This document shows, one piece after another, positions 8,208-15,826 of a DNA stretch of 58,329 nt. Under the pieces are notes generated by a model. It made no database searches, was not told the DNA's origin, and was given only the letters and a program-made list of their open reading frames with translations. Source of the stretch: Aureivirga marina (GTDB taxonomy: Bacteria; Bacteroidota; Bacteroidia; Flavobacteriales; Flavobacteriaceae). The position numbers and the translations under genes are program-made. How positions within the stretch are numbered: position 1 is the first letter of the stretch; every line of letters starts with the position of its first letter. The stretch spans positions 1-58,329 of the forward strand of contig NZ_JADPIB010000012.1 in NCBI RefSeq assembly GCF_015767265.1, written 5' to 3'.

Positions 8208-9566
8208 TTACTCTGCTGTTATTGTCATTCCTTTATAGAATTCTAATACTTTTATTTTAAATACAAAATCGTATTTACTTCTTACTAATGTTGATTGAGC
8301 TTCAATTAATTCTTGTTTTACTTTATCAAAATCAAATGAAGTCATGCTTCCTAAATTATATTTAATCTGTGCATTTTCAAATGATTTTTGTTGTGCAACT
8401 AAAGAAATTTCTGAAGCTTCGTATGTTTTTAATGCAGCTTTTGCATCTAAATATGCAGATTGAATTGTTTGTTGTAAAGCTAATTTTTGACTTTCTAATT
8501 CGTATTCTGCAATTTGTGAATTCAACTTTGCTTTTGCAACATTTGTTTTCACCATTAAGTTGCTAAAGATAGGAATTGTAAGGGTAAATTGAAAAGATTT
8601 ATTTAAATTATTACTTACTTGTTCTTTAAAACGATTATCTAGAAAAGTATTTGTCATCGGATTAAAAATAATTTCATTTCCTCCTTGTTGGTGTAAATAA
8701 AATGTACTTAATCCTGCTGAAAAAGATAAAGATGGATAATAATCTGCTCTTGCAATATCCGTTGCTAATTCTGCTCCTGTTAATGCTATTTCTGCTTTTT
8801 TAATTTCTGGTCTTAAAGCTAAAGATTCTTTATAAATTTGATTTGAAGATTCTAATAAAATAGATCCAGAAGGTAAAGTAACTTCAACTTCTGCAATTTC
8901 AAACCCTTGATAATCTACTTGAAGAATTTGAGCTAAAGTTAGTTTTGAAATTTCTAATTTATTTTCTTGTTCAACAACTTTTTGCTCATCTTTTGCTAAA
9001 GAAGCTTGCACATCATATAAATCAACTTTTGGTTTACTTCCTGCTTCAACTAATTCTCTAGTTCTTTCTAATTGTTCTTTTGTGATTTCTAATTTTGCAA
9101 TCGCAATATTTAAATTTTCCTTATCAAATAAAATCGTCAAATAAGCATTTACAATATCTAAAGTAATATCATCTTCTGTTTTTTGAATATCAAAAAGTGA
9201 AGATTCATAATCAATTTTTGATTGTTTATAAGAATTTCTAAGTTTAAAACCATTGAAAACTGTTACAGAAGAATTTAAGCCAAAATTAGATTGTAGAACA
9301 TCACTAGAAACCCTTTCATTTGTCTGATTAATACTCGAACCAAAAGAAAAAGATTGAGAAGCTTGCGCGCCTAAATTAGGTAACATAGCTCCGATTGCAG
9401 CTTCACGGTCTTGATCAGACATATCCGCAGTTAGCTGCATTTGTTTTATTGAAATATTATTATCAATTGCGTAATCTACGCATTCTTGTAAAGTCCATTT
9501 TTTCTGTTGAGAAAATGAATAAACTGATAAAAACAGTGCACAAAAAATAGCAATTTTAGCCTTCAT
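8208..9566 (-). CDS. TolC-family outer-membrane efflux protein
   Basis: The 452-residue protein has a signal peptide (MKAKIAIFCALFLSVYSFSQ) followed by WTLQECVDYAIDNN, the usual start of flavobacterial TolC/OEP proteins. Two OEP repeats follow. Each has long helical stretches (for example ERTRELVEAGSKPKVDLYDV and ENAQIKYNLGSMTSFDFDKV) around strands that would make the trimeric outer-membrane barrel. It would form the outer channel of a tripartite efflux or type I export system. No inner-membrane pump or adaptor gene lies next to it, so its partners are elsewhere. Confidence 0.93.
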   Translation of the reverse strand: MKAKIAIFCALFLSVYSFSQQKKWTLQECVDYAIDNNISIKQMQLTADMSDQDREAAIGAMLPNLGAQASQSFSFGSSINQTNERVSSDVLQSNFGLNSSVTVFNGFKLRNSYKQSKIDYESSLFDIQKTEDDITLDIVNAYLTILFDKENLNIAIAKLEITKEQLERTRELVEAGSKPKVDLYDVQASLAKDEQKVVEQENKLEISKLTLAQILQVDYQGFEIAEVEVTLPSGSILLESSNQIYKESLALRPEIKKAEIALTGAELATDIARADYYPSLSFSAGLSTFYLHQQGGNEIIFNPMTNTFLDNRFKEQVSNNLNKSFQFTLTIPIFSNLMVKTNVAKAKLNSQIAEYELESQKLALQQTIQSAYLDAKAALKTYEASEISLVAQQKSFENAQIKYNLGSMTSFDFDKVKQELIEAQSTLVRSKYDFVFKIKVLEFYKGMTITAE

Positions 9567-9634
9567 TCGTTATTATTTTCTATTAGTAACGATTAAATAT
9601 AAAATTTGTAACACAATTTTCTTAAATAATTTTG

Positions 9635-9850
9635 TTAATTTTTTTGTTTTTGCCTGTATTTATAAAAAGCATATAACAAGCCTCCAACTAAAATATATGG
9701 GAAAATCATCAGCCACATAATTCCAGTATTTAAACCTTCGGCTGCTTTTTCATTTCCACTATTCTCTACAACTGCTTTACACATAGCGCATTGTCCGTAA
9801 AAAGTGATAGAGAATAATGAAAATAGAAGTAAACTTATTTTTTTCTTCAT
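9635..9850 (-). CDS. 71-residue membrane protein with exported CxxC motif
   Basis: This small protein has a signal peptide-like start ending ITFYGQ, followed at once by CAMC (residues 21-24), and one transmembrane segment near residues 43-65 with a basic cytosolic tail (KYRQKQKN). The paired cysteines would face the periplasm. I do not recognise a named family. It is the last gene of the SCO-like/SCO/DUF420 set, 4 nt behind the DUF420 gene, so a redox or copper-related role in cytochrome oxidase assembly is a reasonable guess from context only. Confidence 0.8.
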   Translation of the reverse strand: MKKKISLLLFSLFSITFYGQCAMCKAVVENSGNEKAAEGLNTGIMWLMIFPYILVGGLLYAFYKYRQKQKN

Positions 9851-9854
9851 AATA

Positions 9855-10397
9855 TTAATGTACGTAATATGGAGAAATCATGATATAAACTACAACTCCA
9901 GTAACAGCTACATAAAACCACATTGGAAACGTGATTTTTGCAATCTTTCTGTGTAATTCTACATTATATGTAATTCCTCTTACATAAGTTATTAAAACAA
10001 ATGGAATAATTATAATTGATAAAATAATATGCGTAATTAATATAAAGTAGTAGAAATATTTAATAAAACCTTCTCCACCAAAGACTGTTGAATCAGAAGT
10101 CATGTGATAAGCAACATACATTCCTAAAAAAGCAACAGAACAAGCTATTGCAATTTTTATCAATGTTTCATGAAGTTTAATATTCCCTTTTTTCACTGCC
10201 ATTACTGCAAAAACTAATAAGAAAGCTGTAATTCCGTTAATTGTTGCATAAATCGGAGGTAAAAAAGATAATGGTGCAACATTAGGAATTTTCACTCCAA
10301 ATAAAATTGCTACAACAACTGGAATGGCAACTGATAAAATTGTAATCCACTTGTTATATTTTTTCATATCTGTAGGTTGTCTCTTAATTGCTTCCAT
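9855..10397 (-). CDS. DUF420 family membrane protein (CtaM-like)
   Basis: The 180-residue integral membrane protein has about five hydrophobic helices. Histidines sit in helices or at their ends (H85, H101 and H126 regions, for example MYVAYHMTSDS and ILITHIILS), as in DUF420/YozB proteins. A member called CtaM is needed for heme-copper oxidase activity in Gram-positive bacteria. Its position directly after SCO (14-nt overlap) supports a role in oxidase maturation. The start at 10397 is usual for relatives, and an internal Met at residue 11 is an alternative that would remove the overlap. Confidence 0.88.
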   Translation of the reverse strand: MEAIKRQPTDMKKYNKWITILSVAIPVVVAILFGVKIPNVAPLSFLPPIYATINGITAFLLVFAVMAVKKGNIKLHETLIKIAIACSVAFLGMYVAYHMTSDSTVFGGEGFIKYFYYFILITHIILSIIIIPFVLITYVRGITYNVELHRKIAKITFPMWFYVAVTGVVVYIMISPYYVH

Positions 10398-11067
10398 CTT
10401 TTTTCTCTTTTAATAATATTTCAATGTCTTCCTTTAACATCTGAATGTGCTTTTTATCTAATCCATCATAAAATTTAATTGGATTTTCAAAGCCACCTTC
10501 TTCTACTTTTCTAGAACGGATATTTCCATTTTTATCAATTAAAGCAAATAAACCTGAATGCTCAAAACCTCCTTCAGCATCTGGATTTTCATTTGCATAT
10601 AATCTAAAACCTGTATTGGACAATTCATATACTTTCTCTTTTGGTCCAGTTAATAAATGCCAATCTTTATGTTCTATTTTATGATCTTTTGCATATTGTT
10701 TTAAAATTTCAGGAGTATCATGTTCAGGATTAATACTGATAGATACAATTCCGAAATCTTTATTTCCGTAGAATTTGTCTTGAATTAAAAGCATATTTTC
10801 ATTCATAATCGGACAAATCGTAGGACAAGTTGTAAAGAAGAATTCTAAAACATAAACTTTTCCATCTAAATCTTTATTGGAAATCATTTTTCCATCTTGA
10901 TTCATAAATGAAAAATCTGGAACTTTCTCAAAAGTCACTAATTTTTTACTTTCTTCTTTATTTTCTGTTCCATAAGTTTTTGAGAATTGATTCTTAAAAT
11001 TATATGCAACATAAATTCCAAATACCAAGACGATAAATGAAATTCCTATATATGATTTTTTAATCAT
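10384..11067 (-). CDS. SCO1/SenC family copper chaperone for cytochrome oxidase
   Basis: The 227-residue thioredoxin-fold protein is anchored by one N-terminal membrane segment (residues about 7-24). The copper-binding CxxxC is present as CPTIC (C81 and C85), and the third ligand His is in FEHSGLFAL (H169). These are the residues SCO proteins use to deliver copper to the CuA site of subunit II. The gene overlaps the preceding SCO-like gene by 4 nt (ATGA) and the following DUF420 gene by 14 nt, so the three are translated from one message. Confidence 0.95.
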   Translation of the reverse strand: MIKKSYIGISFIVLVFGIYVAYNFKNQFSKTYGTENKEESKKLVTFEKVPDFSFMNQDGKMISNKDLDGKVYVLEFFFTTCPTICPIMNENMLLIQDKFYGNKDFGIVSISINPEHDTPEILKQYAKDHKIEHKDWHLLTGPKEKVYELSNTGFRLYANENPDAEGGFEHSGLFALIDKNGNIRSRKVEEGGFENPIKFYDGLDKKHIQMLKEDIEILLKEKKDGSN

Positions 11068-11729
11068 GATTCTTTATTTTCTTTACTTTTTTTCACCGTG
11101 ATTTTACTCCACTTATAAAACAAAATATTGATATCATCAATCATTTTATCTTTTAATTCAGCTACAGATGTCATATCATATCCATATAATTTATGGTCAT
11201 AATAATCTTCATCATCTGTTCTTCCTCTTAATTTTCCTTTTTGTCCAATAATGAAAGCATATTGTGTAAAATAATTTTCATCTAAACTATAAGGACTATC
11301 TAAGCTAGTAAAAAGTTCTGTGATTTCATTAGAACTGGCAGGAATAAAATGCCAACGTTTCGTATTTGAAAAAGCTCCCAATTCATTTTTCACTTTTTCA
11401 ATTACAGCTTCACTTCCTTTTGGATAAATCGCAACAATCTGAAACAAGAATTTTCCTCCGCTCATTTTTTGATTATAACGCTTATAAATTGTTTGATTTA
11501 AATTAAAAACAGAAGCTTGAATTTGTGCGTAATCTGTTCCTAAGAAAGTTAAAACAGTAAATTTCTTACGATATGTTACACCATCTGTATTACCTTCTAA
11601 TTCTTCGATATTTTTTACATTTTTTGTTAAAACAGGTAAAGATGACGATTGGTAATCTCCTGTTGAAAGAAAAATGTAAAACATTAACGGAAGTACAAAA
11701 ATTCCAAATAAGACTGCAAATTTTTTCAT
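11064..11729 (-). CDS. SCO-like thioredoxin-fold protein lacking all cysteines
   Basis: The 221-residue protein has one N-terminal membrane segment and a periplasmic domain. By eye it lines up with its neighbour SCO: FTVLTFLGTDYAQIQ stands where SCO has VLEFFFTTCPTIC, WHFIPAS matches WHLLTGP, and YAFIIGQKGKLRGR matches LFALIDKNGNIRSR. There is no cysteine anywhere in the chain, and the ligand histidine position is not conserved, so it cannot bind copper like SCO. It leads the operon, overlapping SCO by 4 nt. It may be a structural or partner subunit for SCO. The homology to SCO is my inference from motif alignment. Confidence 0.8.
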   Translation of the reverse strand: MKKFAVLFGIFVLPLMFYIFLSTGDYQSSSLPVLTKNVKNIEELEGNTDGVTYRKKFTVLTFLGTDYAQIQASVFNLNQTIYKRYNQKMSGGKFLFQIVAIYPKGSEAVIEKVKNELGAFSNTKRWHFIPASSNEITELFTSLDSPYSLDENYFTQYAFIIGQKGKLRGRTDDEDYYDHKLYGYDMTSVAELKDKMIDDINILFYKWSKITVKKSKENKES

Positions 11730-11754
11730 TTCCTTATGTGTATTAGCAAAAAAA

Positions 11755-11785
11755 GGTGGTTTTTAACAACCACCCTCTTTTTTTT
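11755..11785. terminator. Terminator between subunit IV and the SCO-like gene
   Basis: GGTGGTT (11755-11761) pairs with AACCACC (11768-11774). The minus strand continues into seven T residues, so it should end or attenuate the cyoE-cox transcript. On the plus strand a T run also follows. Confidence 0.75.
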
Positions 11786-11798
11786 TATTCAAATATTA

Positions 11799-12143
11799 TT
11801 AGTAATTCCATTTTACTAATGGACTTAAAACATCGTGTATATATGAACCTTCAATTAATAATAATGTTACTAAGTAAATTATTAAGAAAACTGTTGGCCA
11901 AACTACTGCTCTTCTGAAACTAGCTTTTTCATCTGCCATGTGCATGAAGTACCATGTAATAGCGTAAGCTTTCATAAGAGTTAAGATAATGAATATCCAG
12001 TTCAAAGGACTTGTTCCTAAAATTTGTCCTAAGTATAATGCATCTGGTTTCGCGATACCTAAAATTACCTCTACTGCTGTAATTAAAGATAATACTCCAA
12101 ATACTTTCCAGATAAATGCTTTATGTGATTCTGCGTGTGCCAT
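11799..12143 (-). CDS. Cytochrome c oxidase subunit IV (caa3-type)
   Basis: The 114-residue protein has three hydrophobic helices (about residues 12-28, 45-64 and 80-100) and conserved ITWYFMHMADEK between helices two and three. This is the pattern of the small subunit IV of bacterial caa3-type oxidases, which supports assembly of the complex in the inner membrane. It follows the second subunit III gene after 20 nt and precedes a terminator. Subunits I and II are not in this window. Confidence 0.9.
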   Translation of the reverse strand: MAHAESHKAFIWKVFGVLSLITAVEVILGIAKPDALYLGQILGTSPLNWIFIILTLMKAYAITWYFMHMADEKASFRRAVVWPTVFLIIYLVTLLLIEGSYIHDVLSPLVKWNY

Positions 12144-12163
12144 TTTAATTTTTTATTTTCAGA

Positions 12164-13147
12164 TTAAACTAAATAGAAGAATGTGAATACAAATACCCAT
12201 ACTAAATCTACGAAGTGCCAGTATAAACCTACTTTCTCAACCATTTCGTAGTGTCCTCTTCTTTCATAAGTTCCTAAAAGAACATTGAAGAAGATGATGA
12301 TATTTAATACAATTCCTGAGAATACGTGGAATCCGTGGAATCCTGTAATAAAGAAGAAGAAATCTCCAAATAATGTATTACCATATTCATTCTCTTTTAA
12401 ATTCGCACCAACTACAACAGTTTTTGCTTCGTTTAAGAATCCAAAAGCTTCACTATGAGGAACAATTTGTTTCTCTCTAGTTTCGTGATTTATTTTTTCT
12501 GTAACAATGCTTAATTCTGGGTGAGCTTTAAATCCAGCAATTACTTGTTCTACAGTAAATTCTTTAAAATTATTATCTTCAACAAACCATAAACCTTTAT
12601 CTCTTGTGTGTTGCTCTCTCACACCATAAGGTGTTGCAGCTACAAAATCTTCTAAAGCAACTTTGTGCCCATTAGAATCAACGAATTGGATCATTTTTCC
12701 ATCGTTTAATTTTAAAGCACCATAAGAACCTTTAATGAACGTATTCCACTCCCAAGCTTGAGATCCTACGAATATAATACCTCCTAAAATTGTCAAGAAC
12801 ATGTAAAAAGCAACTGTTGCTTTCTTCATTTGTTTTCCTGCATCTACAGCTAATACCATAGTTACAGAAGAGAAGATTAACACAAATGACATAAATGCCA
12901 CATAATACATTGGGTAATCTCCGTGTATAAATGGAATGTGAGTAAATACTTCATCTGCGATTGGCCAAGTATCGATAAATTTAAAACGCATTAAGCCATA
13001 AGCAGCTAAAAAACCAGAAAATGTAAGAGCATCAGACATGATGAAGAACCACATCATCATTTTACCATAGCTTGCTCCTAAAGGCTTGACACTTCCTCCA
13101 TCCCAAGTTTTTCCTTCATCGTTTGTAGCAGCATAATTTGCTTCCAT
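12164..13147 (-). CDS. Heme-copper (cytochrome c) oxidase subunit III, long form
   Basis: The 327-residue integral membrane protein belongs to the COX3 family. It has KMMMWFFIMSDALTFSGF early, SQAWEWN in the middle, and ITGFHGFHVFSG and LYWHFVDLVWVFVFTFFYLV at the end, which are the conserved helix regions. A hydrophilic insertion of about 100 residues (roughly 140-245) splits the helices, as in other Bacteroidota members. It lies second in a tandem pair with another subunit III gene. A good promoter (13189-13218) overlaps the end of the upstream gene, so it can be expressed separately. Confidence 0.94.
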   Translation of the reverse strand: MEANYAATNDEGKTWDGGSVKPLGASYGKMMMWFFIMSDALTFSGFLAAYGLMRFKFIDTWPIADEVFTHIPFIHGDYPMYYVAFMSFVLIFSSVTMVLAVDAGKQMKKATVAFYMFLTILGGIIFVGSQAWEWNTFIKGSYGALKLNDGKMIQFVDSNGHKVALEDFVAATPYGVREQHTRDKGLWFVEDNNFKEFTVEQVIAGFKAHPELSIVTEKINHETREKQIVPHSEAFGFLNEAKTVVVGANLKENEYGNTLFGDFFFFITGFHGFHVFSGIVLNIIIFFNVLLGTYERRGHYEMVEKVGLYWHFVDLVWVFVFTFFYLV

Positions 13148-13188
13148 AAAAAGTATATTTATTTTTTAGTTATAGTTTATAGTTTCGC

Positions 13189-13218
13189 CAAAAGTACAAT
13201 ATTTTATTATCCTTTCAA
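13189..13218 (-). promoter_or_regulatory. Internal promoter ahead of the long subunit III gene
   Basis: TTG (13218-13216), a 19-nt spacer and TACTTTTG (13196-13189) fit the Bacteroidota consensus exactly. The -33 box lies inside the last codons of the preceding subunit III gene. The -7 box is 42 nt before the ATG of the next gene. Confidence 0.75.
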
Positions 13219-13788
13219 ATAGAAAAATAAAAACAGTGCAATCCATAGGATATCTAAAAAGTGCCAAAAGATACTACCAAGCTCAATTCCAAGCACTTCA
13301 CTAGAGTTATATTTAAATCTAAAATGGTTAAAAATAACCACAGAAACAACAACAAGCCCTGCAATTATGTGTAATAAATGTGCAAATGAAATCACATAAA
13401 ATAAAGAAGAAGAAATTCTACTTTCTGGACCTGTTAAATATAATCCTGAATTAATTAATTGATTATATCCAATAAATTGAAAAACAACAAAAGCAATTCC
13501 CAGTGCTAAAGTTGTTAATAATAATATTGAAGTTATTTGTCTATTGTCTTTTCTAATAAACTTTTTTGCCATGAAAAAAGTTGTACTACTTAGCAATATT
13601 AAAAGTGTACTTACATAAAAAGCATTTGGCATTTGAAAACTAACCCAGTCTTGACGTGCACTACTTACAATATAAGCACTTGTTAAACCTGCAAACATCA
13701 TTATCATGCTTACGATAGCAATCCACAGCATTGGTTTTGCTGTTTTACGTTTTGCTTGTTTTAATTCTTTATCTAATGTAATTTCCAT
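13207..13788 (-). CDS. Heme-copper oxidase subunit III, short form
   Basis: This 193-residue COX3-family protein has five helices. AKPMLWIAIVSMIMMFAGLTSAY forms the first, FAHLLHIIAGL carries family histidines, and GSIFWHFLDILWIALFLFFYL is the conserved C-terminal helix. It resembles the CtaE/CyoC type length of about 200 residues. It starts 14 nt after cyoE and is followed by a longer paralogue, so the cell encodes two different subunit III chains side by side. Confidence 0.93.
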   Translation of the reverse strand: MEITLDKELKQAKRKTAKPMLWIAIVSMIMMFAGLTSAYIVSSARQDWVSFQMPNAFYVSTLLILLSSTTFFMAKKFIRKDNRQITSILLLTTLALGIAFVVFQFIGYNQLINSGLYLTGPESRISSSLFYVISFAHLLHIIAGLVVVSVVIFNHFRFKYNSSEVLGIELGSIFWHFLDILWIALFLFFYLKG

Positions 13789-13802
13789 GTTTTATGATTG
13801 AA

Positions 13803-14708
13803 TTAGTGTAGAAATTTATCTACAACATAAATGATTTGAATCAAAGTAATATAAATCAAGCTAGAAAACATTAATTGTTTTGCAACTTTATCGGTTTTTT
13901 CTTTATAAAGTTTAATTGCATAATAAAGCATCATTGCCCCTAACAAGAAAACTAAAATTCCTGAAACAATCGATAAATGTAATCTTCCTGTAACTCCAAA
14001 AGCTGGTAATACAGAAAAAACAATCATACAAATTGTATAAAGGATAATTTGAATTACTGCTCTTCCATCTTTTTTTCCCATTGGAAGCATATTATATCCT
14101 ACTTTCTTGTATTCATCAAAAGCTAACCATCCAATTGCCCAAAAGTGTGGAAATTGCCAAAAAAACTGAATTAAAAATAAAGTTCCTGGTTCAATAGAAA
14201 ATTCATTTGTTGCAGCTACCCAACCTAACATAAAAGGAATTGCTCCTGGAATTGCTCCCACAAAAACTGTTAATGGTGTAATTGCTTTTAAAGGAGTATA
14301 AACACTTACATAAATAAAAATAGAAATTGCTCCGAAAAGTGCAGTTCTAGGATTTATAGTATAAAGAATATAAATTCCTAATAATGTACAAATAATCCCA
14401 ATAACTAATGCTGTATTGATAGTCATCCTTCCAGCAGGTAAAGGTCTATTTTTTGTACGTTTCATTTGTGCATCCACATCTTTCTCTATAATTTGATTGA
14501 AAGTGTTTGAAGCACCAACAGCTAAATAACCACCAATAGCTAAAAGAATAATAACAGAAATCTCAATAGTTTCTGCTGCTAATAAATATCCTATGATGGA
14601 AGAAAACACTACACTTAAAGATAAGCGCATTTTTGTGATCTCTTTGAAATCATCTAAAATTCTAACTAAACTCACTTTTTTTTCTATGGTACTAGATGTA
14701 GTTTGCAT
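13803..14708 (-). CDS. cyoE: Heme O synthase (protoheme IX farnesyltransferase)
   Basis: This UbiA-type prenyltransferase adds a farnesyl group to heme B, giving heme O for terminal oxidases. The 301-residue integral membrane protein carries the first Asp-rich motif NQIIEKDVDAQMKRTKNRPLP and the second region QFPHFWAIGWLAFDEYKK. It is the first gene of the cyoE-coxIII-coxIII-coxIV operon (14-nt gap to the next) and has a consensus promoter 22 nt upstream of its ATG. The length and helix pattern are normal. Confidence 0.95.
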   Translation of the reverse strand: MQTTSSTIEKKVSLVRILDDFKEITKMRLSLSVVFSSIIGYLLAAETIEISVIILLAIGGYLAVGASNTFNQIIEKDVDAQMKRTKNRPLPAGRMTINTALVIGIICTLLGIYILYTINPRTALFGAISIFIYVSVYTPLKAITPLTVFVGAIPGAIPFMLGWVAATNEFSIEPGTLFLIQFFWQFPHFWAIGWLAFDEYKKVGYNMLPMGKKDGRAVIQIILYTICMIVFSVLPAFGVTGRLHLSIVSGILVFLLGAMMLYYAIKLYKEKTDKVAKQLMFSSLIYITLIQIIYVVDKFLH

Positions 14709-14729
14709 AAAAACCGATTAAAATCTGTG

Positions 14730-14759
14730 CAAAGATATTTTTTATTTATTTAATAACAA
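14730..14759 (-). promoter_or_regulatory. Promoter of the cyoE-cox operon
   Basis: On the minus strand TTG (14759-14757), a 19-nt spacer and TATCTTTG (14737-14730) match the Bacteroidota consensus perfectly. The -7 box lies 21 nt before the cyoE ATG. Confidence 0.82.
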
Positions 14760-14810
14760 CCTTTATAAGAGTTCTTTTCTAATTTTTTTTTATTTTTTTT
14801 TACTATTTAC

Positions 14811-14840
14811 TTGCCAGATTAAAATTTTGTGTTACTTTTG
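14811..14840 (+). promoter_or_regulatory. Promoter of the tRNA-Gly/tRNA-Leu pair
   Basis: TTG at 14811-14813, a 19-nt spacer and TACTTTTG at 14833-14840 match the consensus exactly. The tRNA-Gly gene starts 42 nt downstream of the -7 box. Confidence 0.82.
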
Positions 14841-14882
14841 CATCCGCAATGAAGCGATAACGGTCTTTTAAAGAATTGAATT

Positions 14883-14955
<73 letters not shown>

Positions 14956-14967
14956 CATTAGTGCACT

Positions 14968-15051
14968 GCTCGGGTGGTGGAATTGGTAGACACGCTGGAC
15001 TTAAAATCCAGTGACCATTAGGTCGTATGGGTTCAAGTCCCATCCCGAGTA
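14968..15051 (+). tRNA. tRNA-Leu (anticodon TAA), copy 1
   Basis: This 84-nt class II tRNA has anticodon TAA in GACTTAAAATCC and a long variable arm with stem GACC (15013-15016) / GGTC (15021-15024). The acceptor stem GCTCGGG/CCCGAGT has a G-T closing pair. CCA is not encoded. A second copy lies 125 nt downstream and differs only in the variable-arm stem. Confidence 0.95.
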
Positions 15052-15079
15052 CTTTTTTTAAAACTTTTTTAAAAAAAGT

Positions 15080-15109
15080 TTGGCAAATAAAAAATAAGTT
15101 TTATATTTG
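15080..15109 (+). promoter_or_regulatory. Promoter of tRNA-Leu copy 2
   Basis: TTG at 15080-15082, a 19-nt spacer and TATATTTG at 15102-15109 match the consensus exactly. The leader that follows contains a perfect hairpin GCATTG/CAATGC (15115-15132). Confidence 0.8.
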
Positions 15110-15176
15110 CACCCGCATTGATAAAGCAATGCAAGTTCTAAGAAATTAAAAAAACTCAAGAGCTAAAAAAACAACG

Positions 15177-15260
15177 GCTCGGGTGGTGGAATTGGTAGAC
15201 ACGCTGGACTTAAAATCCAGTGGACATTAGTCCGTATGGGTTCAAGTCCCATCCCGAGTA
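15177..15260 (+). tRNA. tRNA-Leu (anticodon TAA), copy 2
   Basis: This 84-nt class II tRNA is identical to copy 1 at 80 of 84 positions. The four differences are two compensated base pairs in the variable-arm stem, GGAC (15222-15225) / GTCC (15230-15233). It has its own promoter and is followed by two terminators. CCA is not encoded. Confidence 0.95.
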
Positions 15261-15261
15261 C

Positions 15262-15297
15262 AAAAAAATCCTGATAAAATTATCAGGATTTTTTTTT
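15262..15297 (+). terminator. Terminator of tRNA-Leu copy 2
   Basis: The 10-bp stem AATCCTGATA / TATCAGGATT with loop AAAT is followed by nine T residues, directly after the tRNA. It is symmetrical enough to act in both directions. Confidence 0.88.
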
Positions 15298-15320
15298 GCA
15301 ATTATTTATCTGTAATTATA

Positions 15321-15360
15321 AAAAAAGGAGAGAAACTTTTAATAGCTTCTCTCCTTTTTT
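15321..15360. terminator. Second strong hairpin after the tRNA cluster
   Basis: A perfect 14-bp inverted repeat (15321-15334 with 15347-15360, core AAGGAGAGAA) has a 12-nt loop and ends in T residues. It insulates the tRNA genes from ychJ. No gene ends immediately before it on either strand. Confidence 0.7.
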
Positions 15361-15425
15361 ATTTCTCCTAAACAAATCAAAATTCAATTTCATTTTTCTA
15401 AGTACTTTTGTAAAAATATTTAGTC

Positions 15426-15821
15426 ATGGAAGATCAGTGCCCTTGTGGAAGAAAAAAACAACTCTCAGAATGTTGTTTACCATTAATTAAAGAGAAAAAA
15501 ATAGCTTTAACAGCAGAAGATTTAATGCGTTCACGTTATACAGCTTACACTTTAGCAGAAATCGATTATATAATGAAAACACATCATAGTTCTTCAAGAC
15601 CTTTAAGTGAGTATATGGAAATCAAAAAATGGGCAAAACGTGTAAAATGGTTAAAATTAGAAGTTTTAAATACAAAAGATGGATTAGAAAATGATGAAGA
15701 AGGTTTTGTAGAATTTAAAGCACATTTTAAAGAGTTATTTAAGAAAAAAATAATTCATGAGAATTCCTATTTTGTAAAAGAAAATGGGGAATGGTTTTAT
15801 GTTTCAGGAACACATAATTAA
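15426..15821 (+). CDS. ychJ: YchJ-family protein with SEC-C motif
   Basis: The 131-residue protein starts with a short metal-binding SEC-C motif (CPCGRKKQLSECC, residues 5-17) and continues as the NTF2-like YchJ domain (LTAEDLMRSRYTAYTLAEIDYI, VEFKAHF). The zinc-binding SEC-C tail is also found on SecA. The function of YchJ is not established. A -7-like box TACTTTTG lies at 15403-15410, 15 nt before the ATG, with no clear -33. A glycosyltransferase gene follows after 5 nt. Confidence 0.9.
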   Translation: MEDQCPCGRKKQLSECCLPLIKEKKIALTAEDLMRSRYTAYTLAEIDYIMKTHHSSSRPLSEYMEIKKWAKRVKWLKLEVLNTKDGLENDEEGFVEFKAHFKELFKKKIIHENSYFVKENGEWFYVSGTHN

Positions 15822-15826
15822 AATTT

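Noticed and set aside
15061-15082. Palindrome AAACTTTTTT/AAAAAAAGTTT after tRNA-Leu copy 1 as a strong terminator
   Set aside because: The stem has only two G-C related pairs (one C-G on each side) and no loop, and it overlaps the promoter of the next tRNA. At most a weak terminator.
15296-15490. 64-codon frame ahead of ychJ
   Set aside because: It crosses a strong terminator hairpin and overlaps the start of ychJ in another frame.
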